A stretch of DNA of 64,000 nt from NCBI GenBank assembly GCA_947503765.1, contig CANNFA010000003.1, positions 434,001 to 498,000 of the forward strand, in the 5' to 3' direction. Positions 18,195 through 29,046 of the stretch are shown here, in pieces. This DNA comes from an uncultured Paracoccaceae bacterium. Lineage in GTDB: Bacteria; Pseudomonadota; Alphaproteobacteria; Rhodobacterales; Rhodobacteraceae. The translations under genes were made by a program, and so were the position numbers. The first letter of the stretch is position 1; each line of letters begins with the position of its first letter. Under the pieces are notes generated by a model that worked only from the letters and a program-made list of their open reading frames with translations, did not search any database and was not told the DNA's origin.

Positions 18195-20381
18195 ATGCGA
18201 TTTTCGTCGATCATTGTCGCGTTGCTGGTGATGGCAACGCTGTACATGGTGGTTTTCCAGCGCGAGGAACTGCTTGCCTTCACATCGGGGCAAAGCGCGG
18301 CGGAGGACGCGGACGAGGAGACCGCGGAAGCGGACGCGCCGGGCGCCGGCAGCATCCTCGAGCGTCAGGAAGCCGAGGAAGCGGCGGCGGTGCCGGTGGT
18401 CGTGATCGCCTCCGAGGCGGAAAGCGTCGAGCAGGCGGTGCTGCTGCGCGGGCGCACCGAGGCCGCGCGCTCGGTCGAGGTGCGGGCCGAGACCAGCGGC
18501 ACCGTGATCTCCGATCCGCTGCGCAAGGGCACCTTCATCGCCGAGGGCGAGATGCTGTGCCGGATCGACCCCGGCACCCGCGCCGTGTCCCTGTCCGAGG
18601 CCAAGGCGCGGCTGGCCGAGGCCGAGGCCGCCCTGCCCGCCGCGCGCGCCCGCCTGTCGGAATCGAAGGCCCGCCTGCCCGCCGCCGAGGCGGCGATCCT
18701 CGAAGCCAAGGCGCGCGTCCCCGAGGCGAAGGCCCGGCTGGCCGAGGCCGAGGCAAGCGTGCCCACCGCCGAGGCACGTCTGGCCGAGGCGCTGGCCGGC
18801 GTGCCCACCGCCGAGGCGCGGCTGGCCGAGGCAGAGGCCAGCGTGCCCACCGCCGAGGCCCGGCTGCGCGAGGCCGAGGCCAGCGTGCCCACCGCCGAAG
18901 CCCGCCTGACCGAGGCGCTGTCCAGCGTGCCCGCCGCCGAGGCGCGGCTGGCCGAGGCGCTGGCCGGCGTGCCCACCGCCGCCGCCCGCCTGAAGGAAGC
19001 CGAGGCCAACGTGCCCGCCGCCGAGGCACGCCTGGAAGAGGCGAAATCGGGCGTGCCCGCCGCCGAGGCCGCGCTGGCAGAGGCCCGCGCCGGGCTGCCC
19101 GCCGCCGAATCCCGCGTCGAGGAGGCCCGCGCGCGGCTGGAAGAAGCCGATATCAACCGCAACGCCGCCGAACGGTTGTCGGAGGGCGGCTTTACCTCGC
19201 AGACCAGGCTGGCCGGTGCCCGCGCCGCGTTCGAGGCGGCGCAGGCCAACCTGCAGACCGCCCTGTCGCAGCGCGAGGGCGCAAACGCGGCCGTGCAGAA
19301 CGCGCTGGCGCGGCTTCAGGGCGCCAAGGCCGCCATCGCCACCGCACGCGGCCAGGTCGAGGCCGCGCGCGCCGCCGTGTCGGCCGCCAAGGGCCAGGTC
19401 GAAAGCGCAAAGGCCGCGGTGCAATCGGCCAAGCAGCAGGTCGAAAGCGCCAAGGCGGCGATCCAGTCGGCCAAGGGCCAGGTGGAAAGCGCCAAGGCGG
19501 CAGTCCAGTCGGCCAAGGGCCAGGTCGAAAGCGCCAAGGCCGCGGTGCAATCAGCCAAGGGCCAGGTCGAGGGGTCCAAGGCGCAGGTCCAGTCCGCGCG
19601 CGGCCAGGTCGAAAGCGCCAAGGCGGCGATCCAGTCCGCCAGGTCGGGCGTGGAATCGGCCAGCGCCGGGGTGATCTCGGCCGAAAGCGGGCTGGAGGGC
19701 GCCAAAGCGGCGATCGAGACCGCCCGCGCCGGGGTCGAGGGCGCGCTGGCGTCGATCGAATCCGCCGAGGCCGCGATCGCCACCGCCAACAAGGAAATCG
19801 ACCGCCTGTCGATCGCCGCGCCGTTCGGCGGCCTGCTGGAGACGGACACCGCCGAGCTGGGCAGCCTGCTGCAACCGGGCGGGCTGTGCGCGACGATCCT
19901 GCAACTCGACCCGATCAAGCTGGTGGCCTTCGTCCCCGAGGCGCAGATCGACCGGGTGACGCCCGGTGCGATGACCGGCGCGCGTCTGGCAACCGGGCGC
20001 GAGGTGTCGGGGCGCGTCGTCTTCCTGTCGCGCGCCGCCGACCCAGCCACCCGCACCTTCCGGGTGGAGATCGAGGTGGACAATGACGACCTGGCGATCC
20101 GCGACGGCCAGACGGTCGAGATCGCCATCAGTTCCGGCAGCGAGATGGCACACCTCGTGCCGCAAAGCGCGCTGACGCTGGACGATGACGGCGAAATGGG
20201 CCTGCGCGTGGTCGAGCCTGGCAATGTCGTCGGCTTCCGGCCGGTCGAGGTGCTGCGCGATACCACGCGCGGCGTCTACGTCACCGGGCTGGATGCGACC
20301 GCGGACATCATCGTCGTCGGGCAGGAATACGTCACCGCCGGCGTGGCTGTCACACCCACCTGGCGGGAGCCGGCGCAATGA
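18195..20381 (+). CDS. RND efflux periplasmic adaptor (HlyD/AcrA family) with giant repetitive coiled-coil hairpin
   Basis: A 728-residue adaptor; most family members are 350-450. Residues 1-25 are a membrane or signal anchor and 27-55 an acidic linker. Half of the lipoyl domain is at 84-128. Residues 135-314 form helix arm 1, built of twelve 14-residue units near xVPTAEARLAEAEA. The hairpin tip is at 315-345 (ERLSEGGFTSQTRLAGA), resembling the AcrA tip with its L-x6-S spacing. Arm 2 spans 346-537 in 14-residue units near GQVESAKAAVQSAK. The second lipoyl half (538-573), a beta-barrel (574-650) and a membrane-proximal domain follow. It links the downstream RND pump to an outer-membrane factor. 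CGGAGC precedes the ATG, and the end overlaps the pump gene by ATGA. Confidence 0.92.
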   Translation: MRFSSIIVALLVMATLYMVVFQREELLAFTSGQSAAEDADEETAEADAPGAGSILERQEAEEAAAVPVVVIASEAESVEQAVLLRGRTEAARSVEVRAETSGTVISDPLRKGTFIAEGEMLCRIDPGTRAVSLSEAKARLAEAEAALPAARARLSESKARLPAAEAAILEAKARVPEAKARLAEAEASVPTAEARLAEALAGVPTAEARLAEAEASVPTAEARLREAEASVPTAEARLTEALSSVPAAEARLAEALAGVPTAAARLKEAEANVPAAEARLEEAKSGVPAAEAALAEARAGLPAAESRVEEARARLEEADINRNAAERLSEGGFTSQTRLAGARAAFEAAQANLQTALSQREGANAAVQNALARLQGAKAAIATARGQVEAARAAVSAAKGQVESAKAAVQSAKQQVESAKAAIQSAKGQVESAKAAVQSAKGQVESAKAAVQSAKGQVEGSKAQVQSARGQVESAKAAIQSARSGVESASAGVISAESGLEGAKAAIETARAGVEGALASIESAEAAIATANKEIDRLSIAAPFGGLLETDTAELGSLLQPGGLCATILQLDPIKLVAFVPEAQIDRVTPGAMTGARLATGREVSGRVVFLSRAADPATRTFRVEIEVDNDDLAIRDGQTVEIAISSGSEMAHLVPQSALTLDDDGEMGLRVVEPGNVVGFRPVEVLRDTTRGVYVTGLDATADIIVVGQEYVTAGVAVTPTWREPAQ
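18597..19808 (+). repeat. 42-bp coding repeats forming the adaptor's two helical arms
   Basis: Within the adaptor gene, 42-bp units (14 codons) recur in two sets. About twelve cover 18630-19136 (consensus protein VPTAEARLAEAEAS) and about eleven cover 19335-19808 (GQVESAKAAVQSAK). The two sets differ from each other, and neighbouring units are nearly identical, which points to growth by duplication within each arm. Confidence 0.9.
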
Positions 20382-23300
20382 GCGGCGCGAACGGCATCGT
20401 CGCCGCCGCCGCATCGCGCGCGCGGATGGTCTTTGCCTTCATCGTGATGTCCGTCATCGCCGGCGCCGCCGCCTATGCGACGCTGCCCAAGGAGGGCGAG
20501 CCGGACATCGAGATCCCGGCGATTTTCATCTCGGTCCCGTTCCCCGGCATTTCCGCCGAGGACAGCGAAAAGCTGCTGATCAAGCCGATGGAGACGCAGC
20601 TTTCCGATCTGGACGATCTGAAGACCATGTCCTCCACCGCGTCCGAAGGCTATGCCGGCATTGCGCTGGAATTCGAGTTCGGCTGGGACAAGACCCGCAC
20701 CCTGGCCGACATCCGCGACGCGATGAATTCCGCCGAGGCGGAGTTTCCGGCCGGCGCCGACCAGTATTCTATCAACGAGATCAACTTTTCCGAGTTTCCC
20801 ATCGTCATCGTCAGCCTGACCGGCGCGGTGCCCGAGCGCACGCTGCTGCGCGTCGCCAAGGATCTGCAGGACCGGATCGAGGCGCTGGACCCGGTGCTCG
20901 AGGCCGCGCTGGCCGGCCACCGCGACGAGATGCTGGAGGTGGTGATCGACCCGCTGCGGCTGGAGGCGTACAACGTCACCGCCGCCGAGCTGGTCAATGC
21001 CGTCACCCAGAACAACCTGCTGATCGCCGCCGGCGAGGTGGAAACCGCGCAGGGCGCGTTCTCGGTCAAGATCCCGGCCAGCCTGCAAAGCCGGCAGGAT
21101 GTCTACAACATCAAGATCCTCGGCGACGGCGACCGATCCGTGACGCTGGGCGAGCTGGCCGATATCCGCCTGACCTTCGAGGACCGCACCGGCACCGCGC
21201 GGTTCAACGGCAAGACGACCGTGGCGCTGCAGGTGTCCAAGAAGAAGGGCTACAACCTGATCGACACCGCCGATCTGGTAAAGCAGGAGGTCGCCGCCGC
21301 GCAGGACGCCTGGCCCGAGCAATTGCAGGCCGCGATCACCGTGGCCTCGTCCAACGACCAGAGCTTTACCGTGCGCTCGATGGTCAGCCAGCTGGAAGGA
21401 TCGGTGCTGACCGCGATCTCGCTGGTGATGATCGTGGTGCTGGCGGCGCTGGGGATCCGCTCGGCGCTGCTGGTCGGCTTCGCGATCCCGACCTCGTTCC
21501 TTCTGTGCTTCGTGCTGCTGGGCGTGCTGGACGTGACGGTGTCCAACATCGTGATGTTCGGCCTGATCCTCGCGGTCGGGATGCTGGTGGACGGCGCCAT
21601 CGTGGTGGTCGAATACGCCGACAAGCGGATCCGCGAGGGAACCGGCCCGATGCACGCCTATGTCGAGGCGGCGCAGCGCATGTTCTGGCCGATCATCGCC
21701 TCGACCGGCACCACGCTGTGCGCCTTCCTGCCGATGCTGTTCTGGCCGGGCGTCGCGGGCGAATTCATGGGGCTGCTGCCGGTCACGCTGATCTTCGTGC
21801 TGTCGGCCTCGCTGATCGTCGCGCTGATCTACCTGCCCGTGATGGGCGGCATCGCGGGCCGGATCAGCCGCCGCTTCGATCGCGGCAGCGATGTGCTGCG
21901 CCGCTGGGTGCCGTGGTGGCTGGTACGCGCCGTGCTGGTGGTGCCGGCCGCGTACCTCGTGTTCCTCGGCGCGATGCAGACGCTGAACCCCGACTACCTG
22001 TTCGGCGCCATGGGCGGCACCAACCCGCTGACCGGCGGCCTCGCGGCCCTGCCCGGCGCCGGGCTGTTCCTGCTGGGCGCGATGCTGACCGGGATCGCGC
22101 TGAACTCCGTCAGGATCGAGCGTCCGGCGCGCCGTGTTCGGGCCGGGCGCCGCCACAGCTGGTTCGGCTGGTTCATCAAGGCGCTGGTCGGCAACCCGGT
22201 GATGCCGCTGGTGACCATCGCGGCGGTGATCGCGTTCGTCGTCTCGGTGTTCTCGTATTACGGCGAGCACAACCTCGGCGTCGATTTCTTCGCCGACAGC
22301 GAGCCGGAACAGGCCATCGTCTATGTCCGCGCGCGCGGCAACCTGTCGCTGACCGAAAAGGATGCGCTGCTGCGCGAGGTCGAGCAGACCGTGATGGCCG
22401 TGCCGGGCGTCGACAACGTGTTCGCCTTCGCCGGCGATGGCGGGCTGAACACCTTCACCGGCGGCCAGGGCCCGCGCGACACGATCGGCCAGATCCAGGT
22501 CGAGATGATCCGCTGGGAGGACCGCCCGCGGGTGCGCACCGAACCCTTCGCCGGGCTGATCGAGACCGAAATCGTGGCCGAGCAGTTCGACGGCGATTAC
22601 ATCATCGCCGAGATCGAGCGCCGGCTGGCCGAGATCCCCGGCATCAAATCCGAGATCCTGAACCTGTCGCGCGGCCCCGCCTCGGCCAAGCCGGTGCACC
22701 TGCGACTCAAGGGCGAGGATCTCGCCGCGCTGGCAGAGGCGACGGCGATCGTGCGCGACCGCTTCGGGCAGACCGAGGGGCTGGTGGACATCGAGGACAC
22801 GCTGCCCCTGCCCGGCATCGACTGGCAGATCGACGTGGACGTGGCCGCGGCGGGCCGCTACGGCGCCGATGTGGCCACCGTGGGCGGCATGGTGCAGCTG
22901 GTCACGCGCGGGCTGCTGCTCGACACGATGCGCGTGCCGTCCTCGGACGACGAGATCGAGATCCGCGTGCGCTTTCCCGAAAGCGACCGGCTGCTCTCGA
23001 CGCTGGACACGCTCAAGCTGCGCACGCCGGACGGATCGGTGCCGCTGTCGAACTTCGTCACCCGCAAACCGGTCGAGAAACTGGCCCAGATCGACCGCGT
23101 GGACCAGAAACGCTATTACGACGTCAAGGCCGCCGTCGCGCCTGGGCTGGAGCGGATGGAAACCGCCCCCGACGGCACGGAACGGCGGGTGCTGATCAAC
23201 GCGACCGAACGGATCGCCGCGCTGACCCGCTGGCTGGAGACCGAGGCCGACCTGCCCGCCGAGGTGCGCTGGGAATGGACCGGCGACCAGGAGGACCAGG

Positions 23301-24055
23301 CCGAAAGCCAGAGCTTCCTGCTCAAGGCCTTCGCCGGGGCGCTGTTCCTGATGTTCATCATCCTGCTGGCGCAGTTCAACTCGTTCTACGATTCGGTGCT
23401 GGTGCTGATGGCGGTGGTGCTGTCGACCACCGGGGTGCTGATCGGCATGCTGGTGATGAACCAGCCGTTCTCGATCATCATGACCGGCACCGGGATCGTC
23501 GCCCTGGCGGGAATCGTGGTGAACAACAACATCGTGCTGATCGACACTTACCAGGAATATTCGCGCTACATGCCGCGGATCGACGCGATCATCCGCACCG
23601 CCGAGGACCGGCTGCGCCCGGTGATCCTGACCACGATGACCACCATGGCCGGCCTGACGCCGATGATGCTGGGCCTGTCGCTGGATTTCATCCAGGGCGG
23701 CTATTCGATCAATGCGCCGACCTCGCTGTGGTGGAAACAGCTGGCGACGGCGGTGGTGTTCGGGCTGGGGCTGGCGACGCTGCTGACGCTGGTCTTCACG
23801 CCGTCGATGCTGGCGCTCAGGGCCTGGGCCGGGCGCTATGCGCTGGGCCTGTCGCGGCTGCTGGCGCGGCTGTCGATGCCGCGCTCAAGCGCCGCCGCCC
23901 GCGACTGGTCGCTGCGCCGCACCGCGCGCAAGACGGTCCTGCCCGACATCGTGTGGGATACGGACGATTACGATGACGGCCCGGACCAGGACGACCCCGA
24001 GCTGAGCCGCGACGAAGCGCTGCTGAAGATGCTGCAACTGCGCGCTGCGGAATAG
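20378..24055 (+). CDS. RND efflux transporter permease (AcrB/HAE-like), enlarged
   Basis: A 1225-residue inner-membrane pump; typical members are 1020-1060. TM1 is at residues 17-36 and is followed by the porter domain (EIPAIFISVPFPGISAEDSE). TM4 has GMLVDGAIVVVEYADKR with Asp405; AcrB has two adjacent aspartates, here the second is Gly. TM10 has IVALAGIVVNNNIVLIDTYQ. Between TM6 and TM7, residues 505-595 add about 90 residues with two extra hydrophobic segments (LVRAVLVVPAAYLVFLGAMQ and LPGAGLFLLGAMLTGIAL). A charged cytoplasmic tail of about 80 residues ends the protein. It is proton-driven and coupled to the adaptor by the ATGA overlap. Substrate unknown. Confidence 0.92.
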   Translation: MSGANGIVAAAASRARMVFAFIVMSVIAGAAAYATLPKEGEPDIEIPAIFISVPFPGISAEDSEKLLIKPMETQLSDLDDLKTMSSTASEGYAGIALEFEFGWDKTRTLADIRDAMNSAEAEFPAGADQYSINEINFSEFPIVIVSLTGAVPERTLLRVAKDLQDRIEALDPVLEAALAGHRDEMLEVVIDPLRLEAYNVTAAELVNAVTQNNLLIAAGEVETAQGAFSVKIPASLQSRQDVYNIKILGDGDRSVTLGELADIRLTFEDRTGTARFNGKTTVALQVSKKKGYNLIDTADLVKQEVAAAQDAWPEQLQAAITVASSNDQSFTVRSMVSQLEGSVLTAISLVMIVVLAALGIRSALLVGFAIPTSFLLCFVLLGVLDVTVSNIVMFGLILAVGMLVDGAIVVVEYADKRIREGTGPMHAYVEAAQRMFWPIIASTGTTLCAFLPMLFWPGVAGEFMGLLPVTLIFVLSASLIVALIYLPVMGGIAGRISRRFDRGSDVLRRWVPWWLVRAVLVVPAAYLVFLGAMQTLNPDYLFGAMGGTNPLTGGLAALPGAGLFLLGAMLTGIALNSVRIERPARRVRAGRRHSWFGWFIKALVGNPVMPLVTIAAVIAFVVSVFSYYGEHNLGVDFFADSEPEQAIVYVRARGNLSLTEKDALLREVEQTVMAVPGVDNVFAFAGDGGLNTFTGGQGPRDTIGQIQVEMIRWEDRPRVRTEPFAGLIETEIVAEQFDGDYIIAEIERRLAEIPGIKSEILNLSRGPASAKPVHLRLKGEDLAALAEATAIVRDRFGQTEGLVDIEDTLPLPGIDWQIDVDVAAAGRYGADVATVGGMVQLVTRGLLLDTMRVPSSDDEIEIRVRFPESDRLLSTLDTLKLRTPDGSVPLSNFVTRKPVEKLAQIDRVDQKRYYDVKAAVAPGLERMETAPDGTERRVLINATERIAALTRWLETEADLPAEVRWEWTGDQEDQAESQSFLLKAFAGALFLMFIILLAQFNSFYDSVLVLMAVVLSTTGVLIGMLVMNQPFSIIMTGTGIVALAGIVVNNNIVLIDTYQEYSRYMPRIDAIIRTAEDRLRPVILTTMTTMAGLTPMMLGLSLDFIQGGYSINAPTSLWWKQLATAVVFGLGLATLLTLVFTPSMLALRAWAGRYALGLSRLLARLSMPRSSAAARDWSLRRTARKTVLPDIVWDTDDYDDGPDQDDPELSRDEALLKMLQLRAAE

Positions 24056-24100
24056 GTCCCCTTCGCGCCCGGACCAGCGGCCCCTTGCGCCCACTATCCT

Positions 24101-24148
24101 CCTCATCTTGCTGCAAATACCTCGGGGGTCCGGGGGTGGAACCCCCGG
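24101..24148. terminator. Rhodobacterales-type intergenic hairpin with AAATAC motif
   Basis: CTCATCTTGCTGCAAATACC leads into CCGGGGGT-GGA-ACCCCCGG (24130-24148), a strong hairpin. It lies in the convergent gap between the RND pump and uvrA. Similar AAATA-containing motifs occur at 39708-39727 and 47201-47225. Confidence 0.6.
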
Positions 24149-24179
24149 CGGATCGGACCGCCGAAGGCGGTCCGATCCG
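24149..24179. terminator. Perfect 14-bp-stem hairpin between convergent genes
   Basis: GGATCGGACCGCC, a GAA loop, then GGCGGTCCGATCC, extended by one C-G pair. It is the second hairpin in the gap between the RND pump stop (24055) and the uvrA stop (24200), and probably ends transcription from both sides. Confidence 0.6.
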
Positions 24180-24199
24180 GCCCCGGAACCTTGCCGCCG

Positions 24200-27091
<2,892 letters not shown>

Positions 27092-27155
27092 CCGAGTCCT
27101 CTCGACCGCCGATTAACCTTTACCCCGGCGGAGGCGGGACTCCAATCGAAAATTG

Positions 27156-27170
27156 GAACGTACCGCGAAC
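27156..27170 (-). promoter_or_regulatory. LexA (SOS) box upstream of uvrA
   Basis: GAAC-GTACCGC-GAAC on the plus strand is GTTC-N7-GTTC on the coding strand, an exact match to the alphaproteobacterial LexA site. It lies 65 bp upstream of the uvrA start, and a second site of the same form precedes recA. Confidence 0.8.
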
Positions 27171-27204
27171 ATCCACAGGTTTCTTTCGGGTTCGTCCGCG
27201 CCGG

Positions 27205-28368
27205 TCACGCCCGCCCGCGCCGCAGCCCGAGCGCCAGATGTACGGCGCCGCCGCCCAGAAACAAGAGGCACAGCGCGCTCATCAACCCGGCGTGACCGGC
27301 CACGCCGATCACCGCCACCATCAGCGGCGTGCCCGCCGTGTTGCCCAGGTTGCCCATCTGCGCCAGCCCGCCATTGGCCAGCGCCCGGTCCGCCAGCGTG
27401 CCGTTCAGCTGCGGCACCGAGGCAAAGCTGGCGCCCTGCACCAGCCCCAGCGCCGCGCCCAGCCCCAGCGCCAGGGACGGCGTGCCGGGCGCAAGGCCCA
27501 GCAGCGCCGCCAGCACCGCGCAGGTCGCAAAGCCCAGCACGACCACCGTCACCGCCGAGACATGCCGCAAGAGCCAGACCCCCAGCGTCAGCGAACACAG
27601 GATCGACAGCAGCGGCATCGCGCCGACCACCAAGAGCCGCGAGCCTTCGGGCAGGAAGGGCGGCAGCACCGTCAGGACGGACACGAAACTGGCGGTGTAG
27701 AACAGCCACCCCCAGGCCGGCGCGCCGATCCGCGCGCTGGTGTAGATGCGGCCATGCGCGCGCCACAGATCGGCCGGCGGCGGCGCGGCGGCGGGGGCTT
27801 TCGACACGCGCGGCAGGATTGGCCACAGGATCGCCGCCATCGCCGCCATGTAGGCGCCATGGGCCAGCATCAGCGCCGGCAGCCCGACCCCGCGCGCCAG
27901 CGGCACCCCGCCCCAGGCCAGCACGGCAAAGGCGACGCCGAAGAACGTCCCCCACAGCGTCAGCGCCAGCGGCCGGTCCTTTTCGGCGGCGATTTGCGCG
28001 ATCATCGTCGGCCCCGCGACCACGATGGCCAGGTGCGCCGCCCCCTCGACCAGCCGCAGCCCCAGAAAGACCGGCAAAGGCGGGAACGCGGCTTGCAAGG
28101 CCGACACCGCCGCGCCCAGCAGCAGCGCCGAGAGCAGCGCGCGGCGATAGCCGATCCGCCCCACCAGCACGCCGGCCACCACGCCCAGCACGATGCCCAC
28201 GAGTCCCACCAGCGACACCGCGAATCCCAGCGCGGTGCCGCCGCCGGGATAGATCTCGGGCAGCCGGTCGAAGATCACCGCGATCTTGCCGTATTGCGCC
28301 GCGCCGCCCAGCCCGGCGGCCCAGATCAGCAGCACCAGGCGCCAGTCGGTCGTTTCGCTGTTGCGCAT
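27205..28368 (-). CDS. MFS transporter
   Basis: A 387-residue protein with about twelve hydrophobic segments in two halves. An MFS-type motif A-like loop is seen after TM2 (VGRIGYRRALLSALLLGA, about residue 75), and RLVEGAAHLAIVVAGPTMIA near 110 fits TM4 of drug/sugar exporters. It starts MRNSETTDWRLVLLIWAAGL. No regulator or enzyme gene is adjacent to suggest a substrate. Upstream is the rpmF promoter region; downstream, uvrA starts 114 bp away on the same strand. Function beyond the superfamily is unknown. Confidence 0.85.
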   Translation of the reverse strand: MRNSETTDWRLVLLIWAAGLGGAAQYGKIAVIFDRLPEIYPGGGTALGFAVSLVGLVGIVLGVVAGVLVGRIGYRRALLSALLLGAAVSALQAAFPPLPVFLGLRLVEGAAHLAIVVAGPTMIAQIAAEKDRPLALTLWGTFFGVAFAVLAWGGVPLARGVGLPALMLAHGAYMAAMAAILWPILPRVSKAPAAAPPPADLWRAHGRIYTSARIGAPAWGWLFYTASFVSVLTVLPPFLPEGSRLLVVGAMPLLSILCSLTLGVWLLRHVSAVTVVVLGFATCAVLAALLGLAPGTPSLALGLGAALGLVQGASFASVPQLNGTLADRALANGGLAQMGNLGNTAGTPLMVAVIGVAGHAGLMSALCLLFLGGGAVHLALGLRRGRA

Positions 28369-28463
28369 CGCGGCGGCTCCGTGGTGTCGGGGATCGCACC
28401 CTGCCTAGCCGCTCGCCCAGCCGGGCGCCAGCCGTGCCGGCAAGAGCGGCGCGTGCCTTTGCA

Positions 28464-28518
28464 CGGAATCAAGGCGAAGCCGCCGTGCATCGCCAGACCG
28501 CCCCGACGGGCTGGCGAT
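28464..28518. repeat. Dispersed palindromic repeat, copy 1
   Basis: It starts CGGAATCAAG and contains ATCGCCAG-ACC-GCCC paired with GGGC-TGGCGAT. It matches 58137-58193 in order and spacing (CGGAATCAAG, then CATCGCC-G-CCGCCCC, then GGCGAT). Confidence 0.6.
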
Positions 28519-28698
28519 CTGGCAGCCAAAAACGCATACGATCAAGCCCGCAATGATCTTGCTGCCATAAAGCGCACCGACCCGGCGTTCGATCGCCATC
28601 CCGCGGTCCGGCGATGCACGGCTCACCCGCGGGCACGCCCCGCACCCCGGCCCGTCCGGCACCCATTCCCCCGGCCCAAAAAAGCCTGTAATACCCCC

Positions 28699-28726
28699 TT
28701 GCGCCACGGCGGAAAGGCAGTATGTT
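28699..28726 (+). promoter_or_regulatory. Putative promoter for rpmF-plsX-fabH
   Basis: TTGCGC, a 16-bp spacer, then TATGTT, about 100 bp before rpmF. It is a reasonable -35/-10 match for a strongly expressed ribosomal-protein operon; pattern evidence only. Confidence 0.4.
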
Positions 28727-28823
28727 CCGGCCTTCGCCAAGATATCCGGGCCGAGGGGTCGAACGCCCCGCGCCGCATCTTGAAAACAAGGGCGACAGGC
28801 CCGCCGCAAACCGAGGTTGAGAC

Positions 28824-29030
28824 ATGGCTGTCCCTCAGAACAAGATCACGAAATCGCGCCGCAACATGCGCCGTTCGCATCACGCCCTGTCGGGCGCGAA
28901 CCCGAACGAGTGCTCCAGCTGCGGCGAACTGAAACGCCCGCACCACGTCTGCCCGTCCTGCGGCCACTACGACGACCGCGAAGTCGTCGCCATGGTCGAT
29001 GAGGTCGATCTGGACGAAGACGCCGCTTAA
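28824..29030 (+). CDS. rpmF: 50S ribosomal protein L32
   Basis: A 68-residue ribosomal protein. It starts [20 protein letters not shown], the L32 signature, and has a CxxC...CxxC zinc ribbon ([20 protein letters not shown]) around residues 30-49. It belongs to the large subunit. It heads the conserved rpmF-plsX-fabH cluster, 16 bp before plsX, linking ribosome synthesis to lipid synthesis. A GAGG-type site precedes the ATG. Confidence 0.97.
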   Translation: MAVPQNKITKSRRNMRRSHHALSGANPNECSSCGELKRPHHVCPSCGHYDDREVVAMVDEVDLDEDAA

Positions 29031-29046
29031 GCGATCCGGCTGTCAG

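Larger units (their letters stand above)
28369..28823. other. 455-bp divergent intergenic region before rpmF, with inverted repeats
   Basis: In related genomes a DUF177 (YceD) gene commonly precedes rpmF, but none is readable here. The region holds a 55-bp palindromic repeat (28464-28518), a 19-bp inverted repeat pair (28482-28500 and 28604-28622, one mismatch) and a promoter candidate for rpmF. A minus-strand reading contains a short hydrophobic stretch ending in Cys, but it lacks a ribosome site and is not called. Confidence 0.6.

Noticed and set aside
18597-19808. CRISPR array or non-coding tandem repeat
   Set aside because: The 42-bp periodicity is in frame within an adaptor gene and the protein repeats are clean heptads; there are no variable spacers.
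20276-22699. 807-codon minus-strand open frame antisense to the RND pump
   Set aside because: Low-complexity His/Asp/Arg sequence with no ribosome site or family signature; the pump frame is fully conserved in pattern.
28405-28650. Short minus-strand lipoprotein-like reading (hydrophobic stretch ending GC)
   Set aside because: No ribosome site, no conserved lipobox spacing, and it overlaps inverted repeats; chance reading is more likely.
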